A stretch of DNA of 64,000 nt from Aquibium microcysteis (lineage in GTDB: Bacteria > Pseudomonadota > Alphaproteobacteria > Rhizobiales > Rhizobiaceae), in contig NZ_CP061080.1 in the NCBI RefSeq assembly GCF_014495845.1, positions 671,001-735,000 of the forward strand, in the 5' to 3' direction. Shown piece after piece: positions 57,201 through 64,000 of this stretch. The notes beneath the pieces were generated by a model. The model saw nothing but the letters and a program-made list of their open reading frames with translations. It made no database searches and was not told where the DNA came from. Both the position numbers and the translations under genes were made by a program. Positions within the stretch are counted from its first letter, which is position 1; every line of letters starts with the position of its first letter.

Positions 57201-57382
57201 AGCCCGGCGAGCGAAAGGGCGGCCAGGCAGACGCCGCTCCGCAGCGTCGCATCTGGGACGGACCGTTCAGGACGACGCGGGAGAGTACCGTACGGCTCGC
57301 GACGCAGGAGGCTGGTTTCGGCGGCTCGGGCGCACGTGTGGCGGCCAGAAAAGATGCTGTTCACGGTCCAGTAATCCCCCAT
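54287..57382 (-). CDS. Type V autotransporter with T5SS/PEP-CTERM-type passenger repeats
   Basis: 1031-aa outer-membrane autotransporter. An unusually long N-terminus (~70 residues) ends in a signal sequence (LAALSLAGLTVLAAQPVLAA). The passenger (~72-680) is a Gly/Thr/Val-rich beta-solenoid with repeated units such as VTITGAGSSWTSTGELTVGL, LTVTGAGTTWTNTGGVDIAR and VTVADGATIRADNEVRIG. A linker and a beta-barrel domain (~750-1031) follow, with GVSLWTSFDGSRGSLDGSG, several alternating strands, and a C-terminal Phe (GGEARFSLRF). Few Cys, as expected. Likely an adhesin or surface-exposed protein. ATG 57382; internal ATGs are not excluded. Confidence 0.93.
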   Translation of the reverse strand: MGDYWTVNSIFSGRHTCARAAETSLLRREPYGTLPRRPERSVPDATLRSGVCLAALSLAGLTVLAAQPVLAADLTVPQGTVTVEDTRSVGTVTVGSDVAATLAIAGGSLTSENGTIGGPDGGAGAVTITGAGSSWTSTGELTVGLDGGEGSITVSGGASFTARRFALSTGSWQSGGGGDGSLTVTGAGTTWTNTGGVDIARTAGSTGSLTISNGATASIVKTGIYTGAGAEITITGEGTSVTIGSRTVEEDRAWLSPEGGTVTVSDGASLFANGIYVGAGGSNLTTMTVTGQDTVVEADVRLYVGGQNGSRDVDPMNGNGVLVVSDGAEITIAGTIGAGMDPKSKGAITVTGEGSLLWAKANPAASALGNVYVGYNGSGTVTVADGATIRADNEVRIGYDDQGDGTLIIGAAEGSDAAAAGTVDTATIVFGTGGGQIVFNHTFLDTGTGEPIDYGFAPAIEGDGEILHLEGLTRLTGASGAFSGSVVHLGGILVVDGTLGDGTATLEIGETGGPTPDVVAILSGAGTIGGNVTVRAGGIAAGDVGGIGTLTIDGNLVMTGESVLGAQFDPASANASLLHVTGEAELAGSVELIPAGDRFAGDRTYTILTADGGTSGAFHPVGPVSAFVDAELAHVDDDVRLIITRNAVALSDVAVTPNQAATANAIASLGANDEIGQRILMLGADGARDSYDSLSGEIAATTQSGLVLSSQFFSRTAIDRIGQAFGDGDETRTGSILVSSYGPAGDLAPAATGPGVSLWTSFDGSRGSLDGSGNAASLDRSSVGAAFGADFAPGEASRFGLLAAYHSSDYDVDGRASTSAAESWEVGAYGGVRFGDVTLSGGAGYAWHDIETARVASIGNFSEALSGSTTGGSLQVFGEISRSYVLPFGADTLQVEPFAGIDYVRLTVDGYRETGGLAALTVTGSETDVGYSTLGMRTSMRLHSVGAGARLTGMLGWRHGFGDLTPTSTASFAGGSAFAVDGAPLSENLALVGAGFAVDLAPKATLSFDYRGAFGEASAENGGEARFSLRF

Positions 57383-57498
57383 AGACTGAGCAGTCGAGCA
57401 ATCGACGGTTGCAGTACTTCAAGCGGGGTACTTCAGCCCTCAGTGCTGAGTCAACATGCATGAGTGAATTCTCATATGGTCCAGGCCGCTGTTCCCGC

Positions 57499-59622
57499 TC
57501 AGGAAAACATCAGCGTCCGGAGCAATTCCGGGATCACCTGGATCGTCTTCAGGGCGGCCTTCAGGTCCCCCTGTTCCGTCCGCGACATCGCGCCCACCTC
57601 GACCGTGTTGGAGACGGGGATGCCTGCGAGCAGGTCGCGGCTCTGCTGGGCGAGCATGGCCTTGATGATGGTGCCGTGCGCGGCGATGAGGCGCTCGATG
57701 TCGCCGGTGCTGCCGAGCCCTCTGGCGATCAGGCCGGAGAGCCTCGCCTTGGTGGAGCGCTCGGTCACGCCGTGGCGGATGGCGAGCGCGCGGGCGAAGG
57801 CGACGATCGGGAACAGGCCGTGCATCTTCAGGTCGACGCGGCCGCCCTCGGTGCGGAAGCCGCCGAGCAGGGTGAAGGGACCGGCGCCGACGGCGATGCG
57901 CTCGCCGAGGAGCTTGGCGAAGACCGGGTTCTGCGAACCGAGCGCATAGGCGAGGTCGAAGAGGCTTGCCGCGAGCGCGAAATCGCCATGCACCGGCGCG
58001 AAGTCGTAGAAGATGTCGACGTTGAGCAGGTCGTCGGGCCGCGACCGGCCGACCCAGTCGGAGACCCGGTCGGCCCACAACGCCGCGGAGCCGCGAAAGG
58101 CCGGGTTCTTCGCCATCACGCCGCCCTTGCAGAGCGGGATGCCGGCCTGGTCGAGGATCGCCGCCATCCTCTCGCCGAGGGCGGCGAACCAGCGGTCTTC
58201 CGGTCCGTCCGGCGCGCCGTCGGCATACACGATCGCATTGTCCTGGTCGGCGGCGAGCAGCGATTCGCCGCGACCGCCCGATCCGAGCACCAGCACCGCA
58301 TAGGGGCAGGGCGGCTGGCCGTGGCCCTGCGCCAGCATCTCCGCCTCTGCCAGCTGCGCTGCGCGGCGGGTGACGATGCGCAGCTCCTCGCTGACGATCT
58401 CGGCGATCACCCGTGCCTCGATCGCCTCGCCGATCAGCGCCTCGGCGACGGCGGGCAGGGTGGACCATGCCGAGGCCAGCGCGCTCGGGTCGGCGGCGGC
58501 CTCGATCTCGTCGTCGAGGCTGACGGCGGCGCCCGCGCGCAGGCGCAGGAGATCGCGCGCCGAAACCACGCCCACCAGCCGCCCGAGGTCGTCGCGCACG
58601 GCGAGGTGGCGGATCTTCAGCCGGTCCATGCGACCGACGGCGCGGTAGACGAAGGCCTCGGCGCGGATGGAGGCGAGGCTGCGGGTGGCGATCGGGCCGA
58701 CGGATTCATACAGCGCATCCGCGCCGCTGGCGGCGATGCGGCGCATGACGTCGCGCTCGGTGACGATGCCGTAGGCCGCCAGCGGCTGGCCGGGCTCGGG
58801 CGTATCGGCGACGAACAGCGAGGAGATGCGCTTCTCCACCATCAGGTCGATGGCGCCACGCAGGGGAAGGTCGGCCGGGACGACCTGCGGCGGCGACGCC
58901 ATCAGGTCGCGGATGCGGTGGCGATAGGCGTAGGGATCGACGGCACCGAATGCGCGCGGTCCTGGCGCTTCCGGCCGCGTGGCCGGCTCCGCCCAGCCGG
59001 CCTTGTGATGGCTGTCGATCTGCGCCGTCTGCGACAGGCAGGCCCGCTCGGCCTCGGCCAGCGTGCGGATCCCGCGCTCGGCCAGCCGCGGCAGCAGCGC
59101 CACGAAGACGTCCGCGGCGGCTCTCGCGTCCCCGGGTGCCTGGTGGCGTCCCTCGATGGGAATGCCGAGCCACTGCGCGATCATGTCGAGCGACTGGTCG
59201 GGCAGGTTCGCATTGGCCGCGGCCGAGAGCAGACGCACGCATAGCGTCCGCGGCCTGCTCCAGCGGATGCCGGCGCGCTTCGCCTCATGCTCGATGACGG
59301 CGAGGTCGAAGCCGATGGAAAAGCCGATCAGCACGCGGTGGCTGGCAAAGGCGTCGAAGCGGGCGAGCGCCTCCGCGAAGGCCGGCGCGCCGGCGACGTC
59401 CGCGTCGCCGATCCGGTGGATGGCGGACGAGGCGGGCGGGATCGGCATCTTCGGATCGACCAGCGTCTCGAAGGTCTCGCCGGTACGCACCCGGCCGCCC
59501 GAGATCGCGACCGCGCCGATCTGCACGATCCGCGCGGTGGTGGTGTCGAGGCCGGTCGTCTCGGTGTCGGCGCAGACCGCGTCGAGCGCGATCAGCGGCG
59601 TCGCCCCGCTCAGGATCCTCAT
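57499..59622 (-). CDS. 3'-5' exonuclease - CBS pair - DUF294 nucleotidyltransferase fusion
   Basis: 707-aa three-part protein. Residues ~10-185 are a DnaQ-type exonuclease (ADTETTGLD, GFSIGFDLAVIEHEA, QAPGDARAAADVF). Residues ~235-370 form two CBS motifs (LMASPPQVVPADLPLRGAID and VYRAVGRMDRLKIRHLAVRD). Residues ~380-700 are a DUF294/GlnD-like nucleotidyltransferase with LVLGSGGRGESLLAADQDNA (GSGGR...D.D) and a C-terminal helical domain. CBS modules usually bind adenine nucleotides, so the nucleotidyltransferase may be energy-sensing. ATG 59622 follows GGGGGAGGA; ATG 59655 is alternative. Confidence 0.9.
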   Translation of the reverse strand: MRILSGATPLIALDAVCADTETTGLDTTTARIVQIGAVAISGGRVRTGETFETLVDPKMPIPPASSAIHRIGDADVAGAPAFAEALARFDAFASHRVLIGFSIGFDLAVIEHEAKRAGIRWSRPRTLCVRLLSAAANANLPDQSLDMIAQWLGIPIEGRHQAPGDARAAADVFVALLPRLAERGIRTLAEAERACLSQTAQIDSHHKAGWAEPATRPEAPGPRAFGAVDPYAYRHRIRDLMASPPQVVPADLPLRGAIDLMVEKRISSLFVADTPEPGQPLAAYGIVTERDVMRRIAASGADALYESVGPIATRSLASIRAEAFVYRAVGRMDRLKIRHLAVRDDLGRLVGVVSARDLLRLRAGAAVSLDDEIEAAADPSALASAWSTLPAVAEALIGEAIEARVIAEIVSEELRIVTRRAAQLAEAEMLAQGHGQPPCPYAVLVLGSGGRGESLLAADQDNAIVYADGAPDGPEDRWFAALGERMAAILDQAGIPLCKGGVMAKNPAFRGSAALWADRVSDWVGRSRPDDLLNVDIFYDFAPVHGDFALAASLFDLAYALGSQNPVFAKLLGERIAVGAGPFTLLGGFRTEGGRVDLKMHGLFPIVAFARALAIRHGVTERSTKARLSGLIARGLGSTGDIERLIAAHGTIIKAMLAQQSRDLLAGIPVSNTVEVGAMSRTEQGDLKAALKTIQVIPELLRTLMFS

Positions 59623-59815
59623 GCGGCGTCCTCCCCCGGAAATCGCGTCAGACATAGCATGCGGGGTCGGACCGGCGCTTGATCCTGATCAGGCCCGCGC
59701 CGGTCGGGGGCCGGTGGACGGGCGAGTGGTCCGCCCTGGGGACTGTCGCCTTCCAATGCGGCCCATGTCGCATTCGTGCGATCCTGCCCGATTGCGACAT
59801 GGTGTTGTGGGCGCG

Positions 59816-60015
59816 TTCAAGGTGCCTTCCGGCGGCGACGCCCGGAGGGATAATTGGGAAGCCGGAACCCCGGAAGGGGGAAGCCGGCGCTGCCCCCGCA
59901 ACGGTGGCGGAGCGAGAAACCCGACGGGAGACCACTGGGCCTGAAGGCCCGGGAAGGTGTCGGGGAGGCCTGACCGGCCAGCTCCGGAGCCCGGAAACCA
60001 GCCTCGGACCTGTTG
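59816..60015 (+). promoter_or_regulatory. Cobalamin (B12) riboswitch upstream of the gbcA-like gene
   Basis: The aptamer is complete in order: AAGGTGCCTTCCGG near 59818, GGGATAATTGGGAAGCCGG at 59847-59865, the B12 box GCGCTGCCCCCGCAACGGTG at 59887-59906, GCGAGAAACCCGAC, the variable arm CTGGGCCTGAAGGCCCGGGAAGG (read in two parts), and GAGCCCGGAAACCAGCC at about 59987-60003. This is the rhizobial form of the class. It points to the plus strand and ends ~120 bp before the GbcA-like start. Such switches normally lower expression when adenosyl- or methylcobalamin is plentiful. Confidence 0.93.
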
Positions 60016-60136
60016 AAAACCGACTGATCGCGGTGGGCGGTCAAGAGGCGGAGCGGTTCGGGCAGCCCTGGCGGCGCACGCGCCGCTGTTCCTCCATCAC
60101 CACCAGTTCAGTCCTTGTGCGGAAGCGAGGACGGAC

Positions 60137-61384
60137 ATGGACACGCGCAACGACATGCTGAGGCTCCTGAAGAGCCGGCGGCCGGGCTTCAGCCTGGAAC
60201 AGCCCTTCTACACCGACCCGGACTACCACAGGCTCGACCTCGAACTCATCTGGTACCGCGACTGGCTGTTCGTCGGCCATGACTGCGAGGTGGCGAAGCC
60301 GGGCGCCTATTTCACGGTGCAGGTGGGCGACTATCCGGTGGTGATCGTCCGCGGCCGCGACGGCCAGATCCGCGCCTTCCACAATTCCTGCCGGCATCGC
60401 GGCAGCCGGGTCTGCACGACGCAGAAGGGCACGTCGGCGCGGCTGGTGTGCCCCTATCACCAGTGGACCTACGACCTCGACGGATCGCTCGTCTTCGCCA
60501 GGCAGATGGCGGAGGACTTCCGCAAGGAGGAGTTCGGCCTGAAGCCGGTCGCCTGCGAGAGCGTCGGCGGCTACGTCTTCATCTGCCTGGCGAACGAACC
60601 GGCGGACTTCGCTCCGTTCCGCGCCCTGATGGAGCCCTATTTCCGGCCGCACCGGCTGACCGAGGCCAAGGTGGCCTTCGAGAGCACCATCGTCGAGAAG
60701 GGCAACTGGAAGCTCGTCTGGGAGAACAACCGCGAGTGCTACCATTGCGCGGGCAATCATCCCGAACTCTGCAAGACCTTCCCGGAAGCGCCGACGGTGA
60801 CCGGCGTCAACGGCGCCGAGAGCGACCCGGACATGCTGGCGCACTGGGCCAGATGCGAGGCGGCCGGCCTGCCGTCGCGCTTCCGCATCGACGAGCGCGG
60901 CCAGTACCGCGCCACCCGCGCGCCGCTGCTGCGCGACGCCGTCAGCTACACCATGAGCGGCCGGCGCGCGGTGAAGCGAAATCTCTCCGACGACGTCGCC
61001 GCCGACCGGATCGGCACGCTGCTCCTCTACCACTACCCGACGACCTGGAACCATGTGCTGGGCGACCATGCCGTGACCTTCCGCGTGCTGCCGATCAGCG
61101 CCAACGAGACGGCGGTGACGACCAAGTGGCTGGTCCACAAGGACGCGGTGGAGGGGGTCGACTACGACCTCGCCGAACTCACCCACGTCTGGACCGAAAC
61201 CAACGACCAGGACCGCCGCATCGTCGAGGAGAACGCCTTCGGCATCCGCTCGCCCGCCTACGAGCCGGGACCCTATTCGGAACTGCACGAGGGCGGCGTG
61301 ATCCAGTTCGTCGACTGGTATGCCGGCTTCATGGCGCCGCGCCTCGCGGAAGGTGCCGCGCCGCGGCTGAAGAGCGTGGCGTGA
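60137..61384 (+). CDS. gbcA: Glycine betaine monooxygenase-like Rieske oxygenase (GbcA type)
   Basis: 415-aa oxygenase component. The Rieske [2Fe-2S] ligands are Cys85/His87 (NSCRHRGSR) and Cys105/His108 (VCPYHQWTYDLDG). The mononuclear iron region is ENNRECYHCAGNHPEL with His203 and His208. TTKWLVHKDAVEGVDYD and WTETNDQDRRIVEENAFGI are characteristic of GbcA, which demethylates glycine betaine to dimethylglycine, releasing formaldehyde. Stachydrine or carnitine-type substrates cannot be fully excluded. ATG 60137. Controlled by the B12 riboswitch upstream; the reductase gene follows across a palindromic element. Confidence 0.85.
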   Translation: MDTRNDMLRLLKSRRPGFSLEQPFYTDPDYHRLDLELIWYRDWLFVGHDCEVAKPGAYFTVQVGDYPVVIVRGRDGQIRAFHNSCRHRGSRVCTTQKGTSARLVCPYHQWTYDLDGSLVFARQMAEDFRKEEFGLKPVACESVGGYVFICLANEPADFAPFRALMEPYFRPHRLTEAKVAFESTIVEKGNWKLVWENNRECYHCAGNHPELCKTFPEAPTVTGVNGAESDPDMLAHWARCEAAGLPSRFRIDERGQYRATRAPLLRDAVSYTMSGRRAVKRNLSDDVAADRIGTLLLYHYPTTWNHVLGDHAVTFRVLPISANETAVTTKWLVHKDAVEGVDYDLAELTHVWTETNDQDRRIVEENAFGIRSPAYEPGPYSELHEGGVIQFVDWYAGFMAPRLAEGAAPRLKSVA

Positions 61385-61432
61385 GGGAGGGGAGGATGGT
61401 GCATTTCCCCCGAGCTGCTCGCTCTGTCGCCG

Positions 61433-61584
61433 AAGCACCCCCTCACCGGCCCTTCGGGCCACCTCTCCCCCTGCCCGGGGGAGAGGAAACGCCCGCCTTG
61501 TCTTCGCCGCTCCTCCGGCACGGCTTCCTCTCCCCCGGGCAGGGGGAGAGGTGGTTTGCGCAGCGAACCGGTGAGGGGGTGCTT
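61433..61584. repeat. Palindromic element between gbcA and gbcB (RIME-like), copy 4
   Basis: Outer arms AAGCACCCCCTCACCGG and CCGGTGAGGGGGTGCTT are perfect inverse copies; inner arms ACCTCTCCCCCTGCCCGGGG and the inverse CCCCGGGCAGGGGGAGAGGT are also perfect. ~150 bp, filling most of the space between the oxygenase and reductase genes. A different subfamily from copies 1-2. Confidence 0.9.
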
Positions 61585-61607
61585 GGCGCTGCGGCTGGAG
61601 AATGGGC

Positions 61608-62714
61608 ATGAACGCCCCCGCCGATCCCGCCCTCTACCGCCATCTCGACGAGATGACCCCGTGGGACGACCGGCTGCAGGTGCTGGAGGTGACCGGCGTG
61701 ACCGAGGAGGCGCCGGACGTGCGCACCTTCACCTTCCGCTCCGACGCGCAGACCTGGTTCCGCTACAAGCCCGGCCAGTTCGTGACGCTGGAACTGCCGG
61801 TCGGGCCGGAGCCGCTGCTGCGTACCTACACGCTGTCGTCCTCGCCCTCGCGGCCCTTCTCGATCGCGGTGACCGCGAAGGCGCAGGCGGGCAGCATCGG
61901 CACGCGCTGGATGTTCGAGAACCTGAAGCCCGGCGCCCATGTCCGCGCCTACGGCCCGGCGGGCGGCTTCACCCATCACGATCACCCGGCGGGAAAGTAC
62001 CTGTTCATCTCCGCGGGGTCCGGCGTCACGCCGATGATGTCGATGCTGCGCTGGTTTTCCGACTGCGCGCCGTGGTCCGACGTCGCCTTCGTCAACTGCG
62101 CGCGGCGGCCCGAGGAGATCATCTTCCGCAAGGAGCTCGAGCTTCTGGGCAGCCGGATGCCCGGCCTGTCGCTCGGCTTCCTGATCGAGGAGCGGTCGAG
62201 CCGCGAGAGCTGGTTCGGCCACATGGGCCGCATCGACGCCGTGCGCCTGCCGCTGCTGTCGCCCGACTTCCGCGAGCGCGAGGTGTTCTGCTGCGGCCCC
62301 GATCCCTTCATGCGCGCGGTGCGCGGCATGCTGGAAGCCTCGGGCTTCGACATGACGCACTACCACCAGGAGAGCTTTGCCGCGCCGGCTCCGGCTCCGG
62401 CGCCGGTGGATGTCGAGGCGCTGGCGGCCGAGGACGGCGCGCCGGTGCAGGAGGCGCTGCCGATCCGCTTCTCCCTGTCGGACGCCAGCGGCGAATGCCT
62501 GCCCGGCCAGACGATCCTCCAGGCGGCGCGGGCGGCGGGCGTGCGCATTCCGGCCGCCTGCGAGTTCGGGCTGTGCGGCACCTGCAAGACGATGAAGCTC
62601 TCAGGGGAGGTCGAGATGGCGCACAATGGCGGCATCCTCGACGACGAGATCGCCGAGGGCTTCATCCTCGCCTGCTGTTCGAAGCCGCTGACGGCGGTGG
62701 AGGTCGCGGCATGA
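61608..62714 (+). CDS. gbcB: Ferredoxin-NAD(P)H reductase partner of the Rieske oxygenase (GbcB type)
   Basis: 368-aa hybrid reductase. FAD domain with LLRTYTLSSSPSRPFSIAVT, NAD domain with SAGSGVTPMMSMLRWF and FCCGPDPFMRAVRGML, an Ala/Pro linker (AAPAPAPAPVDVEALAAEDG), and a C-terminal plant-type [2Fe-2S] domain with CEFGLCGTCKTMK and a final Cys in ILACCSKP. It passes electrons from NAD(P)H to the oxygenase. ATG 61608 has GGAG eight bases upstream; ATG 61602 is in frame. Overlaps the next small ORF by four bases. Confidence 0.9.
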   Translation: MNAPADPALYRHLDEMTPWDDRLQVLEVTGVTEEAPDVRTFTFRSDAQTWFRYKPGQFVTLELPVGPEPLLRTYTLSSSPSRPFSIAVTAKAQAGSIGTRWMFENLKPGAHVRAYGPAGGFTHHDHPAGKYLFISAGSGVTPMMSMLRWFSDCAPWSDVAFVNCARRPEEIIFRKELELLGSRMPGLSLGFLIEERSSRESWFGHMGRIDAVRLPLLSPDFREREVFCCGPDPFMRAVRGMLEASGFDMTHYHQESFAAPAPAPAPVDVEALAAEDGAPVQEALPIRFSLSDASGECLPGQTILQAARAAGVRIPAACEFGLCGTCKTMKLSGEVEMAHNGGILDDEIAEGFILACCSKPLTAVEVAA

Positions 62715-62962
62715 CCGGCCGCGATCCCGACGCCTCGCCCACGCGGTCGAGCCCGCCCCGCGCGGGCGGACGGACACGCGTCTCGCCGCTGCCGCCGCCC
62801 GACGAGGTCTTCGCCGACTGGCTCCTGTCGGTGCCGCATGGAGAGGATCTCGCCGCGGCCGCCCGCCGCCAGGTCGAGCTGATCGACGCGCGAGGCCAGT
62901 CGCATCCCGACGTCGCGTGCCTGCGCCTGCTGCTGGTCGCCGTCGCGGGGGAGGGCGCGTAG
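62711..62962 (+). CDS. Small protein at the end of the gbc operon
   Basis: 83-aa protein with a Pro/Arg-rich start and a helical second half (DEVFADWLLSVPHGEDLAAA, ARRQVELIDARGQ). No family recognised. ATG 62711 overlaps the gbcB stop (ATGA), a strong sign that it is translated in the same operon. Confidence 0.65.
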   Translation: MTGRDPDASPTRSSPPRAGGRTRVSPLPPPDEVFADWLLSVPHGEDLAAAARRQVELIDARGQSHPDVACLRLLLVAVAGEGA

Positions 62963-63131
62963 CCGCCCCGGCCCGTTCCGGCGCGCCGTCCGGAAATCCG
63001 AACAGGTCCGCCAAAGCCGTTCGGAATTCCTGACGCCCGCGGCCGGGAACCTGGCCAAGATCTTGAAATAACGACGTTTCCGAAACTGGCACGCCCCATG
63101 CAAGGGGAGGGCGACCAGCGAAGGGAACATC

Positions 63132-64000
63132 GTGGACATGGCTTGGATCATCCTCATTGCACTGGCGGGCGCGGCCATCGCGCGGCCCGCTGCCGAGCTG
63201 CTGGGCAAGGCCTCCGGCTGGGTGATGAGCCTGGTGCCGCTCGCCCTGTTCGTCATGATCCTGCAGCACGCGGGCGACGTGGCCGACGGCGGCGCGGTGA
63301 TGTCGACGATCTCGTGGGTGCCGTCGCTGGGCGTCGACGTCACCCTGCGGCTCGACGGCTTCTCCATGCTCTTTTCGCTGCTGATCACCGGCATCGGCAC
63401 GCTGGTGACGATCTATGCCGGCGCCTATTTCGCCGAAAAGCCCGTGGCCGACATGGGCCGCTTCCTGGCGCTGATCCTGCTGTTCATGGCGGCCATGCTC
63501 GGCACCGTGCTGTCCGACGATCTGATCGTCATGTTCGTCTTCTGGGAGCTGACGAGCCTCACCTCCTTCATGCTGATCGGCTTCGACGGCCACAAGCCGG
63601 AGGCGCGCAAGGCGGCGATCCAGTCGCTGCTGGTCACCGGCGGCGGCGGGCTGGTGCTGTTCGCGGGCATCCTGCTGATCGGCATGACGCTCGGCACCTT
63701 CTCCTTCACCGAGGTTCTTTCGCGTTCCGGCGAACTCGTCGCCAGCCCCTGGGCCGGCGTGATCGCCGCGCTGATCATGATCGGCGCCTTCACCAAGTCG
63801 GCGCAGGTGCCGTTCCACTTCTGGCTGCCCAACGCCATGGCCGCGCCGACGCCGGCGTCCGCCTACCTGCACTCCGCCACCATGGTGAAGCTCGGCATCT
63901 TCCTGCTCGCCCGCTTCGACGCGGTGTTCGCGACCATGCCGGCCTTCGGCACGACCCTGGTGGTCGTCGGCTCCCTGACCATGACGGTGGCCGCGCTGAA
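63132..64000 (+). CDS. mrpA: Na+/H+ antiporter subunit A (MrpA/PhaA/MnhA), 5' part
   Basis: The visible 289 residues read on to the window end without a stop. They are almost entirely membrane helices with the signatures LRLDGFSMLFSLLITGIGTL, DDLIVMFVFWELTSLTSFML (catalytic-type Glu in WEL), GAFTKSAQVPFHFWLPNAMA and PTPASAYLHSATMVKLGIFL, which define MrpA and related Complex I-like subunits. Mrp complexes export Na+ and support pH homeostasis. GTG 63132 has AAGGGA five bases upstream; ATG 63138 also fits. Subunits B-G should follow outside the window. Confidence 0.95.
   Translation, partial: MDMAWIILIALAGAAIARPAAELLGKASGWVMSLVPLALFVMILQHAGDVADGGAVMSTISWVPSLGVDVTLRLDGFSMLFSLLITGIGTLVTIYAGAYFAEKPVADMGRFLALILLFMAAMLGTVLSDDLIVMFVFWELTSLTSFMLIGFDGHKPEARKAAIQSLLVTGGGGLVLFAGILLIGMTLGTFSFTEVLSRSGELVASPWAGVIAALIMIGAFTKSAQVPFHFWLPNAMAAPTPASAYLHSATMVKLGIFLLARFDAVFATMPAFGTTLVVVGSLTMTVAAL

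Overview
The window looks like a chromosomal segment of a high-G+C alphaproteobacterium of the order Hyphomicrobiales (Rhizobiales), probably near Mesorhizobium or other Phyllobacteriaceae. This is inferred from gene content: a SUF operon with two cysteine desulfurases, PHA synthase, a DUF1127 mini-protein, CreA, yidD-thrS linkage, Mrp-type antiporter, several families of rhizobial palindromic intergenic elements, and a cobalamin riboswitch of rhizobial form. No rRNA, CRISPR array or integrated prophage is visible. One tRNA gene, tRNA-Glu(UUC), lies at 18625-18700 on the minus strand.

Layout. 1-8.1 kb: a DUF455 protein (cut by the window edge), a Bcp peroxiredoxin, a large AsmA-like envelope protein, tyrS, anmK, and an alpha/beta hydrolase. 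8.3-15.9 kb: the Fe-S assembly locus, in the order cysteine desulfurase, sufB, (GIY-YIG cassette), a small membrane protein, sufC, sufD, sufS, DUF59. The locus is broken up by palindromic repeats, one of which encodes the start of SufS. 15.9-31.8 kb: housekeeping genes (methyltransferase, radC, map, tRNA-Glu, M15 lipoprotein, phaC, lipoprotein, aminotransferase, hom, glpX, ADH, recJ, patatin, hisI, folE). 32-35.7 kb: NifU-like scaffold, a MNT/HEPN toxin-antitoxin pair, yidD, thrS. 35.8-39 kb: acyltransferase, periplasmic protein, nitroreductase and flavin reductase. 39-41.1 kb: a small accessory island of parDE and a lower-G+C gene with a HEPN-type RHGILHG motif. 41.2-47.6 kb: pepP, DUF1127, prmA, SCO, creA, a hexapeptide transferase and a cysteine hydrolase.

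47.6-51.6 kb is the most unusual part. A REP-associated tyrosine transposase (RAYT) is followed by exactly three tandem 210-bp units. Each unit holds a perfect 23-bp inverted repeat plus a copy of the last ~115 bp of the neighbouring uvrD/pcrA gene. That helicase also carries an in-frame palindromic element that adds about 47 residues between motif II and the next helicase motif. 51.9-59.6 kb: glyoxalase-like protein, two small unknowns, an SDR, a type V autotransporter, and an exonuclease-CBS-DUF294 fusion. 59.8-63 kb: a cobalamin riboswitch leads a glycine-betaine-demethylase-like operon (GbcA-like Rieske oxygenase, GbcB-like reductase, small ORF). The window ends inside an mrpA-type Na+/H+ antiporter gene.

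The best leads are the RAYT/REP array that has captured and multiplied a gene tail (with substitutions almost confined to third codon positions), the B12 riboswitch on a betaine demethylase operon, the GIY-YIG gene bracketed by palindromes between sufB and sufC, and the repeats that have become coding sequence in sufS and uvrD. All calls come from reading the sequence. No database search was run.
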